From NCBI GenBank assembly GCA_016584495.1, contig WAID01000019.1, positions 41,160 through 105,159 of the forward strand: 64,000 nucleotides of DNA, written 5' to 3'. This document shows positions 34,407 to 46,310 of the stretch, piece after piece. Numbering within the stretch: position 1 is the first letter of the stretch; each line of letters begins with the position of its first letter. Origin of the DNA: Celoporthe dispersa (Eukaryota > Ascomycota > Sordariomycetes > Diaporthales > Cryphonectriaceae). The position numbers and the translations under genes are program-made. Below the pieces are notes generated by a model, which saw nothing but the letters and a program-made list of their open reading frames with translations, made no database searches and was not told where the DNA came from.

Positions 34407-37400
34407 TCAGAGACTGACCGTCACCCTGTTCGACGGAAAAAAAAATTAGCAAAAGTACTTGCAAAGGGAACAAACAGGTGGAAAGCTCAAAATACATACG
34501 TCATATTGTTACTCAATACCAACAACACAGGAGGGAGATCACTGCAGAGGACCTCGATATCCGACAGGTACTGCACGCTCGCCTCCTCGCTTCTACAGGT
34601 TCCCTCGGCCGGGATAGGCAGCGTCGTGAACAAGACGGCCGATTCGCTCGAGTTCTGACGCAGCAGCTCGTTGAGGATCAAGTACTGAGCCCGGCTGGGC
34701 AGGTCATTGAACGAGAGCTGTAGGCTGGGGTTATGACCGCCAGGGCCGTCGTTCTCCGCCTCTTCGTTTACGCTGTTGAGCTGGTACGAGGCGAGCAGGT
34801 CTGGAATATGAATCGAGACGTCCTTCGGGCTCTCTCCAGGAGACGGAGGCTCTGTCCGCGGTCTGCTCTCGGTCCCGAGCGCAAATGAGACCGTCGGCCC
34901 GGCCTCTTCTTGATCGGGGTGGGCTTTCGTCTCGGGCGGGGAAGCGTGGTTGGAGAACCGAACTTGCGAGGTTGTCCTGGAGATCCCCGGGCGCTCTTGG
35001 GGAGTATCTGATTCGGCGAACCGAAGCACTGGGCCCAATCCGCCCTCTGACTCTGTGACTTCGGTCTGTGGTAGGACTTGACTGGAGAACCGCACCGCCT
35101 GGCTGCTCTGTCTCGAGAAAGCAGGCCTCACCGGCTTGGGTGTATGGATTCTTGTGTGCACCGGGTCTCTTGATGCGTTCCGGCTCAGCCCTCTCCGTGG
35201 ACTGGACGGTCGGTCGATCTCGAGCAGGGCACTGGACACTGCAGCCAGGTTCGGGCGGTACGGAGCATCTGAAGAAGCAGTGCCCGATGCCTCCGCCTCG
35301 TCACTCGTGTCAGCCCGAAATGGCGACATTGTACCGTATGACGTTGTGGCCGTGGCCGTGGCCGTGGCCGTGGCGCCCGGCGATCTCGAGATCCTGTCGA
35401 CCTGGACCTGTTTCCCGCGCACCAAAGGCTCCCGGAGCTGAACGGGCTGAAAGTCGTTATAGCTCCTCCTCCGGCCTGGCGAGGAGAGCAGGGGCCGGCG
35501 GACAGGCTCGATGTGCCCCAGCTCTCCCTCGCTCGCCGCGCTGGCATCATCGTTGAAGTCCACGTTGCCCTCGTCGTCGGATGTGTCGGTGTCGTTTTCG
35601 CTCGTCGAGCCGCTATGGATTTCGGAGCTACTGTCGAACACATTGGGCTGAAGATTTGCCGTGTGGATGCCCATGTTGACCCCGAGCCTTGCCAGGGTAG
35701 AGACTGTAGGCTTCTTGGGGAGCTCCGACATTCTTGCTAGGCTGTGGCGTCTGCGCTCACCGTAGGACTCTAGATCATTATGCGGGTTAAAGACCCCGGG
35801 CCTGCCAGCCGTCGACTCTACAATGTTTGCCAGCGAGTCGAGCTCCTGTGACGCGCTCATGTGGTTCCGCCGGCCTCTCAGGGTCTGCAGCTCATCCCAC
35901 CATTGCTCATCTTTCAAGCAGTCATTGACCATAGAATCTGTAACTGGATCAACGGTCTGGCCAGAGACGATGGTCTCATAGGTCGCAAGGTCGCCGCTTG
36001 CTAGGTGGAAAACGAGCACGTCTGCCTCGATCCTCAGCTTCTCGAGCAGGGCCTTAACTCTTCCCCTCTCAGAGTTGACTTCTTCCTCGTATTCGACAAA
36101 GACAAGCACGCGGAGCTGGTAGACTTTGTTCCACGCCTTTACGGAGTGCAGGATGCAGCCCAGTTGTAGGATGAGCGTGTCTGTTGCAGGAGATTAGCAA
36201 AGAGAGAGAGGGGCCGGGAGGGGGATAGAGAGCCGGGATCAAGGTGTTTAACTTACAAGTGTCAAAGTTTGTCGTGAGCACGCTTTTCCCCTCTGACTGT
36301 AACTCAGCAGACATCTGTACCGGCCATAGGTCGACATATCGCTTTCGGTTCGTGCCATCATGGCGAGGAGTCTCGAGTTTGTGAAAGTCCTTGCCAATCG
36401 CCACATTCATTCGAAACCTCAGAGCCAGATCCTCAAGAATAGTGAGGTAGTCACTCGCGCTCATGAGTCCTTCCGTACGAATCATGTCCGTGGGGAGATG
36501 GCCCTCCAAAAGACGTGCGGATGTGTCGCCGCGCCGCCGCCTCGCGAATTTACCCTCCTTGATGGACGATGCACGGCTGAGCCTTGGAGAGATGAGGGTG
36601 TCGGGACTGAGAGACGCGGGTTCGCCTGACGTAGCTCAGATAAATTGTAGAACCCAATGACGGCGATGTTTGGGCGCATACCGCCAAGCCCGGCGGACAA
36701 GATGAGATTGCGAACGCCCCATGTGATGGAGGGGCTCATGTTCAACTGCACGAAGGCCTTGATTCTAGAGGCGTCCGAGATGTATTTGGTCCATGCCTGC
36801 TGTTGAGATTTGGCCTCTTGAACCCCAGAGGTGAAGTCTGAGGTGACAATGACGTGGCCCAGAATGTACAAGGACCCCTTCTTCATCGAGTTACAGAACT
36901 GGATGAGGCGTGTCTGATGCCGCGGATCGTTAACGAGCAGGATGATCTGCGGTCTCCAGAACTTAATGTGCTCCGGTTTCATCCTCAGGAGGTACTTTCT
37001 GACCTGGTGGTAGATCAAGCTCTGGCTGATATCTCCCCAGTGCTTCGGAGGAGACAGGTAGTGCAGAAGCAGAAAGAGGAAGATCAGGAGACAGACGGCC
37101 GTGGCAGCAGAGGTCTCGTCGATAAAGAACATGGCGGCAGCTGACAGAATCGCGCCCACAAAGGCGCTCTGCCAGCTGAAGAACTTGAACCCGGGTCTAA
37201 AGTTTGGTGCAGAGCCGATCCTGAGAAGGAAACACGCCAGGTTCATGGTAAAGAATGTCAGCTGCATCTTGTTAGCTGTGATATCTCAACATTGGACGGA
37301 CGGTGCTCAGGCATAATTTTGGTCTCGACACATGTTGGGGGAAGATCGACACGCTTCTTTCCATGTTCTTTCCATGGAGGCTGACACCTGCAATTCAGAA

Positions 37401-38985
37401 GTTCAAAAATCATGAGGACTTAGATGGTCCTTAGGCCATCCATGAATACTTGGGCCTCGTGGCTATTTTACCACGTAACGCCCTGGTGGGAAGTATCCTA
37501 TCTGCCTCTTCTCTACAAGAAGTGCTTCGCAGAAAAAGGAGCTATGAGGAAATAGCTGATAGAGGTCTTTTTTGTGTGTGTGTGTGGGCATGCATCAGGT
37601 AGAGAGGTGGAAGATGGGGAACTCAAGGAGATAGCCCTCCACGGGCATTGTCCAGCCTACCATGTAGAATATGGCTATCAACGATGCAAGCTGGTCAAGA
37701 TACGCAAGAAGAGCCAGCTGAGCAATCGCGTACGTCAACAGCACGGCGGCGAAGGGCTCGTCGCTCTTCTTCAGACCTTTCCCAAACAGAGACGATCCAG
37801 GGAACAGCTTGTCTCTCGCAAGTGCTTGCATCAACTTAGCCGCACCGAGGATGCCCATCAAGGCCGAGAAGAAGGTTACGGCCAACTCGCCAGCGAAGAT
37901 CGTGGGTGCATAGAGGCTGGTGTCCTGAAGGATATGAGGATTTCGAAGGAGAGAGCCGTGTGAGGTGCTCGCTGCCATTGACAGGATGACCACCAGGTAG
38001 GCGGTAAAGGTGGTCAGGATAGCCCAGAGGGTGCCAGCCGGGATGGATTTGCTTGGGGACTTGAGGTCTCCTGACATTGAGGCCCCGGCAAAGATACCTA
38101 ATCGACTGTCAGTATCTGTTTTCCGCGCCTACGACAGAAGACATGAACCTGATGTTGCAGGGAACAAGATCCCAAAGAGGTCCCGAAAGACCTTGATCCC
38201 ATCATAGTGATTGCCTTCAGTATGCGGCCAGAGGTTTGAGCTAAGCGTAGTCAGACTCAGCCCGGTGAAGTCGACGTCAAGGCTTGGATCCTCAAAGGGC
38301 TTCCTGAAGATGGCTGTGATGGGTATGCTCAAAATGGCAGCGCCCAGAATGATGAGCAATGCATTGCTGGCCTTGGAAAACATTCCACTCCCCGCGAGAG
38401 ACAGGGCGGTGACCACAACCAATGCGACCGTCTGGAGGAGATAGGTCCACCAGTACCCTTGCGGTAGTGTCTGCTCGAAGTTGGACTTGAGTACGGCTAT
38501 CAGACCGACGATGTTCATGGCCGTGTTTAGCGCCTGAGCTAGATAGAAGAGAAGCCCGATCGAGCCACCAAACTCAGGGCCCAATGAGCGGGATATCAAG
38601 TAATAAGTGCCGCCGGATTTGACCTCTCCATTTGAGCTGACGGCAGATAATGAGAGCGTCGTGATGACATCAATCAAGTAGGAAGCCACCAAAGACCTAG
38701 AAGATCCTGATTAGCCACGACCAAGATCTTTGTTTTTTTTTTTTCCCATATGTTTTTCTGGCTAGAGGGGAGGGGTGGAGGAGCAAAGTGAAAAGGGCCG
38801 ACGGTTCTTACCCATCATGCCCATGAGGCCAACTTGACCGAGAATCAGGCCAAAGCGCAGAAAAAGAAGGATGCTCAAGATATTCAGGCATACTGGTATG
38901 TAAACACCAGAGACAAGCCCCAGCTTGTTATGCTTTTGCCGCCATTTGGATGATCCATATTGTCCATCACGAAGATATTTGCCCG
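34407..38985 (-). CDS. VHC1: Cation-chloride cotransporter, SLC12/vacuolar VHC1 type (5' exon(s) not resolved)
   Basis: Multi-pass electroneutral K+(Na+)-Cl- cotransporter; yeast Vhc1 acts at the vacuole. The clear part has exons 38985-38812, 38696-38149, 38097-37661, 37261-36257, 36180-34500 and 34425-34407. Conserved sequences are KLGLVSGVYIPVCLNIL and LRFGLILGQVGLMGMMG, then ASYLIDVITTLSLSAVSSNG, IFAGASMSGDLKSPSKSIPAG and SIAIFYM-type helices. The cytosolic half has SPPKHWGDISQSLIYHQVRK and GLGGMRPNIAVIGFYNL, with a long Ser-rich insert. The last exon is 19 bp, ending TVTVSL. Introns are 115, 51, 399, 76 and 74 bp. Single-base losses near 38812 and 36612 explain two phase breaks; with them the exons sum to 1288 codons. 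The first exon must end in phase 1 upstream of 38985, and I could not place the start codon. Confidence 0.88.
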
Positions 38986-40546
38986 CTGTGAGACATGGAA
39001 GATGTTCACGAAAGCAACTGGTGACCTCCACACAAGTGCAGAAGAGGATCTTTATGGTTGTGAGGCAGAGAGATAAGTCCCGGCAACATGAGGACCACGT
39101 TCTGGATCTCAGCCACTCTGTAGTGGTTGAAGCCCACGCTAGGACGTTCTTCTGGGGGCGGGAAAAACACACGGGTGAGTGAAGACGAGCGGTGTGGTTT
39201 CACAACACCAGAAACAATCTCCAGATCGTAAAACCGTCGTGCATCAGGAGGAGCAACGGTGTGACTGCATCGCAGAACTTGAGAGGAGGGGTTCGTGTGG
39301 AGGGTTGCCTACCAGATCGGCAACACGAGTTGGGTGAACGTCATTTCCATGTTGTGGCTGCGTGCGAGTCCAAGAATACAGGCACAGCACCCCTGCACGA
39401 TGCACGCCCCACGCCCGCTTGCCGCGGTGAGCTCGAGAGTCTTGTCTCCATTTCTCTGTCTATCGTGACATCTTTTTAGTCGTATAAACTTGTCGTGCGA
39501 GGACCTCGACGTCGCCTTCAAGCTTGAGAATTATTGAGATCAGTTGCGCTTCTCTGTGAACTGCCTGGGACGCTGATGGAGCGACAGCATATGCCTCTGT
39601 AATTGCTAAGCGCCCCAGCCGCGATGGCAAATCCTGAAGGCTCCAGAAGTAACATCTTTTCGGATATCCGAGTAGTCTTGGTGGAATGCCATGAAATCCG
39701 GGACTAGACTCGACGCCTAGCCGAAACTTGGACGAGTGAACCTGGACCTGTCTATGTCCTGTGTTACAGTGACCTCGAAAGATGCTTCTTGGGACTGAAG
39801 GTCGAATATGCCTATTGATTTTTGGGGGTATTTCCTGGGGTATTCCCACCACCCCACATCTTCATTGCCATCTGCCATGGAAACGAGCTACCATGAGATG
39901 GTGGCAGGCATCTCTGCCTTGGAATAGAAGACATGTCGTTGTCTCGGCGGATGAAGGTGGATGGACGAGGCGCTGTCCGTCGCGTGCTGGCCCGGTGATG
40001 TCAAGGGTCTCGTGTCTGGATGCACGATAAGCTATCATAGCTGAGTGTACATGACTAGCAATTTTCTCCGCTGTTTACGGCTCAGACTGTTAGCGATACC
40101 CAAGCCCCACGAAGATGATAGGGTCAGCTGGACCTTGCCGGCTGAGGCAGGTCCTATCACGAGCTGTAATCTTCGAACTATGGCTGTCAAGACAAACTCT
40201 CTCGACAGAAGACTAGAACAAGCATGCCGAGTCATTCCTCGTGAGCTGTCTTCTATCCCAGCCCTCAAGAACGGTTCAGGGCGCTGGTGAGCTCTGAGGT
40301 CCCCATACAGCAAGCAGCTGCTGCCGTCTTGGCTGTCGTCAGGCAGAGAGGTCCACAACAGTGGTCCCTTCTGCTAAAACAGCCACCAGCCTCCTCGCAG
40401 CAGTCCTTGATAAGCACAACGCTCAGCAAAACCACCACCACCACCACCACCACCGCACGGCACCTCAAACCCAGCCGCTGGGCCTAGGAACTCATACTGT
40501 GCTGACTGTCCTGCTTGATCCTGCAACAGATCAGACTGTCTACACA
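38986..40546. other. Divergent region between two vacuolar-type transporter genes
   Basis: Should hold the missing first exon(s) of the SLC12 gene and promoters for both genes. I could not identify a start for SLC12. A (CAC)n tract at 40431-40452 lies in the 5' UTR of the AVT-like gene. Confidence 0.4.
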
Positions 40547-42902
40547 ATGTCGAACAACGGAAAGGATCCATCGGGCCAGCCGCCTTTAGAGATCCCACGC
40601 TCTGTCTCGCCGGGCTCGTTCCGCAGCAGGTCCTATGGCACCTCCGTTCCACGAGCAGATGCGACCGCCCGCCTTGCATCTCCTATCCCACAGCCTGGCA
40701 CATCCCCAGCTCCCGCCTTCGAGATGCGCAGCGCAGCACCGAAACAGATGCCAGCAGCATAACAGGCTCGATAGCACCTCTTCCCGGCGCGACCGGCTCC
40801 TCAGCAACACCTGGGCCTGGCATCTCGGCCCTCGCGGCGGCCCTGTCCAACTCTCTCGGCGCCTCTCCTCCACGCTTTGGCACCCTCCCGTACGAGCTCA
40901 GTCGCCCAGCGCGTCCAGCGCCCAGAACCTACACTCTGCCACACCCACAAACTATGGCTCCTTCCACCCGCAAGAACGAGCAGTCAGCGGCGCATACGAG
41001 GACCCCGAGATTGTGCGACGCCACCTCGTCCAGCCGTCCGATGCGGCTTACCAGTCCGACGACTCGAGCAGCCGCAGACTGGGCGAGGCCGGCGGCAAGG
41101 GCAAGCAGCCGGACACAGGAGCGGACGACGAGGAGTTCTCGAGTCTGCGGCTGCAAGGTGGCGACATTACGCGGCCGATCTACAAGTGGACCGAGGAGGC
41201 TACAAACAAGATCCAGCGCAGCAAGAGCTTCAGCATGCCGCGACCCGAGCCAGAGGAGGAGGTCCTGGATATCAACACCATCAAGGTGCCCGGCGGCTTC
41301 CGCCGGAATTTCCTTCGCCGCAGCGCTGGTAGCCCTGCCCCGGGGTCCGGAGGACGTGGTGGGGATATCGAGTTCGGGGAACCGTCGAGTAGGCAACCCC
41401 AGGTGTTCACCTCCAGCTTCCTGGAGTTCCTGAGCATCTATGGCCATTTCGCTGGCGAGGAGCTCGAGGAGGACGATGAGGCGCTGAAGCCCGGCGAGTA
41501 CTTCTCCTCTGGAGAGGAGGAATGGGACAGCGACGAGGATTCGGACGAGGACCGCGAGCCGATGGAGGATAGTGCCCTGCTCACGCCTTCGCGTCGGAAA
41601 CGGAGGAGAAAGCACCGTACAAGTGGGAAGGCCAGTCCGACGGGTGCCGCCCTGGTGCTGCTGAAATCCTTCGTCGGGACTGGCGTTCTGTTCCTGCCTC
41701 GTGCGTATCTGAACGGCGGCATGGTCTTCAGCAATCTGGTCTTGCTCTTCGTCGCGGCGCTCAGCTACTACTGTTTTGTGCTCCTCGTCACGTCGCGCCT
41801 CAGGGTCGATGGCTCATTCGGTGACATGGGTGGCATATTATACGGCAAGTGGCTACGGTCTCTCATCTTGGGCTCCATCGTCATCAGCCAGATCGGATTT
41901 GTGGCGGCGTATATCGTGTTCGTGTCGGAAAACCTCCAGGCCTTCATCCTCGCGGTATCAGACTGCCAGACGCACATCCAGGTCAAGTGGTTGATCTTAA
42001 TGCAGATGATCATCTTCCTGCCGTTCTCGCTCTTCCGCGACATCAACAAGCTCAGCTTCACGGCTTTTGTCGCTGATGCCTTCATCATTCTGGGCCTGGG
42101 CTACCTCTTCTACTATGACGTGTTGACGCTCGACAAGTTCGGCCTGGCGGACATCATCCTGTTCAACCAAAAGGACTGGACGCTGTTCATCGGCACCGCC
42201 ATCTTCACCTTCGAGGGCATTGGCCTCATCATTCCCATCCAGGAGTCAATGGCCGACCCCAGGAAATTTCCCAAGGTCTTGTTCGTGGTTATGATCATCA
42301 TCACGGCGCTGTTTACCGTCATGGGCGCCGTCTCTTACGCGGCATACGGCTCCAAGACCGAGACGGTGGTCCTGCTCAACCTGCCGCAGGACAACAAGCT
42401 GGTCAATGGCGTGCAGTTCCTGTACTCGATGGCCATCATGCTCTCAACACCATTGCAGATCTTCCCTGCGATCAAGATCCTGGAGAACGGGCTGTTTGCG
42501 CGCAGTGGGAAGTACAACCCGTATATCAAGTGGCAGAAGAACATCTTCCGATTCTTGTTTGTGATCTTGTGTGCCATCATTGCCTGGGGTGGTGCGGATG
42601 ATCTGGACAAGTTTGTCGCATTGGTGGGCAATTTTGCCTGTATCCCCCTTGTCTATATTTATCCTGTGAGTGTAACCCTTACATTCTTGCTCAACTGAAC
42701 GTACGTATGCTAACATCGTCTCTAGCCCATGCTGCACTACCGTGCTGTGGCAAGGACCGCCCTCTGGAAGATCTCTGACATTATTCTCTGCATCTTCGGC
42801 TTCGTCGCCATGGCATATACCACTATCCTGACTATTTCCAGCTGGGCCGGAGGTGATAGCGGCCCAGCTCTGCCAGGATACTGTGACAAGAAGGGTCTGT
42901 AA
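40547..42902 (+). CDS. Vacuolar amino acid transporter, AVT3/AVT4-like (AAAP family)
   Basis: Amino acid/auxin permease family member, probably exporting neutral amino acids from the vacuole. Exons 40547-42665 and 42726-42902, with a 60-bp intron (GTGAGT; branch GCTAAC). The start at ATG 40547 gives MSNNGKDPSGQPPLEIPRSV, then about 350 disordered residues including the conserved GGDITRPIYKWTEEA and an acidic stretch. The transporter core begins GKASPTGAALVLLKSFVGTG, with LPRAYLNGGMVFSNLVLL and AIFTFEGIGLIIPIQESM, giving about 11 helices. It ends SSWAGGDSGPALPGYCDKKGL. Two single-base losses in the disordered N-terminus (near 40728 and 40905) break the frame; with both restored there are 766 codons. 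Head to head with the SLC12 gene. Confidence 0.92.
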
Positions 42903-43564
42903 ATCAAACTGTGGGTTCTGGGCTTCGGGGAGGGGTGGGGAAAACGGGGAGGGAGGGGCCATGGGGATCAGGAGGAAAGTAAAGTGATTATGGCTGGATC
43001 TTCTTTGTGTGCAAGAATCATAGCATAGCATCATAAAGGGAGTTTAAGGCCGATGTGAGTATTCAGAGATTGAGATAGAATAGATTGACAAGCCACAGCT
43101 GAGGCAGTGTATCCTGGCAATTATTTTTTAAAAAGAAAATTTTCTCTAAAATAAAAATAAAATAAAAATAAAAGAGGAAAGAAAGAAAAGGACAGCCTGC
43201 AACTATTGTCATTCACATGCAGAATCACAGTGGCTAAGTGGCAATGCATCAGAGATTTGAGTGATTGCTGAGGATCCTCAGCGGGCTTAACCCCACCAAA
43301 GGTTAGGGGCCCCTAGCCAAGTGACAGCGGCAAACCGACACTAGCGTGCACCTGAAGAGCCTCAACCCTTTCGGCCTTAATCCTAAAGCATCTTTTCCTT
43401 CTCTTTGCCTTCCTGACAACCCCCATCACGACGCCTCCCATCGCTCTGTTGCTACCAGCTCCACCTTCTCCGGCACATAATCTAATTGTATTTCTTCCAT
43501 CTCGTCCATATATCTCCTCATAGTTCCTATTTTGCGATACTGCCAGTCTTCTTGTTGTGTGAAG
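42903..43564. other. Intergenic region
   Basis: 3' flank of the AVT-like gene and promoter of RPB11. An A-rich low-complexity stretch occupies about 43129-43192. No gene seen. Confidence 0.45.
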
Positions 43565-44692
43565 ATGAACGCCCCTGACAGGTGAGTCTGACTTCTTTAC
43601 TTCTTTCAAAGACATCCCGAGTTGGTATGGTGGAGAAGAAGCATCATCGTCTTTCAAGTGGAAAATGAATGCAGGGGCTCAGATTGAGCTGGTATGATGG
43701 GGAGAGGGAGATGGACATGAAGTAGTTGGGTCAAGGCGCTCGAAGAATCCAGTGACATGGGCTAGGCAGGTCACAAGTCAGGATCGCGGTGGTGGTGGTG
43801 GTTGTGGGTAGGCTCTTTGTGTGTGTCGTGGCAGCTGTGAGAGCCAAAATGGGCACCTTAATCCTAGTGGGATAAGAAAGAGCTGCCTGGATGGTGCAGC
43901 TGCATGGTTCACAACCGCGCCCGACCGTGCCTCCGTTCTTGCGCTCATCAGAACCTCTCGTCTGCGCAACCTGGACTCTGCATCACCCCAACCGTTCTCT
44001 ACTACACTGTATCATACCAAACTCGTATCATTAAGGAACACCCACGGTCATCATCAAGATGAGGAACCCCAGACACGACAACGTCGCCGAGTGGTACCTC
44101 TTGTCCCTCCCGCCGTCCACGCGCCTCGCCAGGTTCAATGTAGGGTATGGTTTGCTGACAGTACACACAGGTTCGAGCTCTTCTTGCTCACTGATGGCGA
44201 GAAGAAGATCACCGAGACGCCCTTCCCTCGTAAGTTATTGCCCGACACGCCGTACCGCGACTCAGGAGTACACCCCGGGAGCAACGGGAGACTGACGGTG
44301 TCGTAACCAGGCATGTCCAACTGCTCTGACTTCTTGATCAAGAAGGAGGACCACACCATCGGCAATCTTATGTCTGAGCACCTCAAGCAGCACCCTCACG
44401 TCATGATGGCTGGATACAAGAGTAAGAATACCCCTCCCTATATCTATACGGACAGGAAGGGTCCAGCAGCTCACAACGACCTCCAGTCGCTCACCCTAAC
44501 GTGCCTGAGCTGTTCATCCGCGTCCAGACCGACGGCACCATCACCCCCAAGGACGCCTTTGTTGAGGTTGCCCGCAACCTGATCGCCAAGTTCGCTCAGC
44601 TGGGCCGCGAGTTCACCCGCGAGTACGAGCTGCGCCGCATGGCCACCACAGGTCCCACCGACGGCGACGGCAATGCCAACGGCGGCTTTTAG
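43565..44692 (+). CDS. RPB11: RNA polymerase II subunit RPB11
   Basis: Core subunit of RNA polymerase II that pairs with RPB3 in assembly, equivalent to half of bacterial alpha. Four exons: 43565-43581, 44171-44229, 44311-44421 and 44487-44692, total 393 bp (130 residues), exactly in frame. The 17-bp first exon encodes MNAPD plus part of R and joins to give MNAPDRFELFLL, matching the start of the yeast protein. The dimerisation signature is KKEDHTIGNLMSEHLKQHP. The C-terminal half is VAHP-like (IAHPNVPELFIRVQTDG) then PKDAFVEVARNLIAKF. The first intron, 589 bp, is far longer than others here; the next two are 81 and 65 bp. No frame defect. Confidence 0.96.
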
Positions 44693-45270
44693 GATGGCTA
44701 TGGTAGCATCGGTGGCGTCAGTGTCACTTGCTCCTGGGGTCTCTTAATTAGGAAGGGGGTCCTCATGGGAATGGGCCTTGGGCTCGCCTGGATCGGGGTT
44801 CGGTATGCTTCCCGATGGTCAAAGCAGTGGTCATCTGCTCGGTGTTTACGGCGTTGGTGGTCAGACCATGGTTCATGAATGAAAAGTATCAATATTCCAC
44901 GAAATCTCCATGTCATGAAAGAGACACACCTCTGATGAAGGTGAGGAAGTGCCAAGTGTAAGCAAGACGGTAGAGGATGGATACGTAGGCAGTCATGGTG
45001 GGGCAAAAAGATCAACGATGTGCTTGATTCTCAGCTTGTGAAGTCTAGCATGCCTGAAGGCCTATGCCGACTCCCAGTTTTTCCTACAATTTCTTCATAG
45101 AGGCCTCGTAAGTTCGGCGTGTGTTGCATCTTTGCCTCTCAATCACCGTGAGGACCTCTGCCATCTAATTCGGATTCTTTCCACGTGAACGTCAAGCCTA
45201 CCGAATTTCCTAGAGATCAAGCCAGAGCAAGATGTTGCCCAAGAAAATCCACCCTCTACAATGTCGACAA
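44693..45270. other. Intergenic region between convergent RPB11 and LSM5
   Basis: Convergent 3' flanks. Nothing further seen. Confidence 0.45.
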
Positions 45271-45838
45271 TCATGATGGCGCTACCGGTCCCTCGCCTCC
45301 TGGGATAAGCTGGGACAAAATCAGTCAGTAAGCAGGCAGGCTATGGTGGCCAGATGCCGGGAGCAGTCGTACCATGCATATATTGTTGCCATTTAGCAAG
45401 ATTTTGTTCAGCTTCGTGGCGTTTCCAGCGTAATCACTGGCACCAGAGTCAACAGTCAGCATCACTCCCAGCTCCTGTCAACACGGAGACTCTCTATGAT
45501 GATGTCTTACAACTCAGTCACGTCTTCCAGCACAATGTCTGTAGTGGCGGTCAGCTTCCAAACCCGGTGCGCTGTGAGGAAGATGGTGACACTTACTGAC
45601 GTAGTCATCGAAGCCGAGCAGTGTGCCGCTGAACTCTGCGGATGCAAGGTTAACAGACGACTCCGCGTCAGTAGAAAGAAGCAGGACATTTACCCCTGTC
45701 GCCCTTCATGATTACCCAAATTCTAGATCCAACGCACTTGTCGACGAGCTCTGTCGATCCTGGTCAGTGGAAAGAACCTCGCCGGAGAGGCTGCGAGCGG
45801 GGCGTTTTCTTACCGAGCGGTTGCACCTGAGACGCCAT
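45271..45838 (-). CDS. LSM5: U6 snRNA-associated Sm-like protein LSm5
   Basis: One of seven LSm proteins; the Lsm2-8 ring binds the U6 snRNA 3' end and the Lsm1-7 ring acts in mRNA decapping. Six small exons (45838-45814, 45759-45694, 45635-45597, 45538-45511, 45436-45373, 45309-45271) add to 261 bp, 86 residues, fully in phase. Sm1 motif: LVDKCVGSRIWVIMKGDREF followed by SGTLLGFDDYVNIVLEDVTEF. Sm2 motif: KLNKILLNGNNICMLIPGG. The tail is EGPVAPS. The introns are 54-74 bp. The order matches human LSm5 across its whole length. No frame defect. Confidence 0.96.
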
Positions 45839-46310
45839 CTTGGTCAGATTCGTGATCGGCAACGGATGGAGTGGGTTGCGGCGAAGGCGGTGCTTTCGAG
45901 ATTGAGATCTTGTTCGTGCTGGCTTGGTGCGGCCCTTGTGGATGATGTTCGAGTATTGCAAGCGCTACTGCGAGGAATCGCTGTAGCGGGTTTATTGGGC
46001 TAAAGTGGGTGAGCTAAGTGCCCTGACAACGCAAGGCTAATTACCATAGTACCCTACCCTCCAGTGCCAAGCAGCTCCACCAAATACCTAACTCCCCCAA
46101 AAGCGCGTCCAACAGCAGCGCGTCTCTGGCGGCTCAACCACTGAACGATCGAACCCCTGCGCTTCTGCCTGGGCGGCCCTCTTTCCCACACACACAGACT
46201 CTCTCCCTCTCCATAATTCGAGCAGCCTGGTCATCAGTGCTGTGATTATTATGATCGCTGGGCAACATGGCGCTTTGGTCTTGTCGTCCGGTAGTGGCAG
46301 AGCGCGTGTC
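45839..46310. promoter_or_regulatory. Shared divergent promoter, LSM5 / exonuclease
   Basis: A 472-bp region between two start codons on opposite strands, so both promoters lie here. No clear TATA box. It is a candidate bidirectional promoter. Confidence 0.5.

Noticed and set aside
40929..41615. Minus-strand open frame of 228 codons
   Set aside because: Antisense shadow of the AVT-like gene's N-terminal region.
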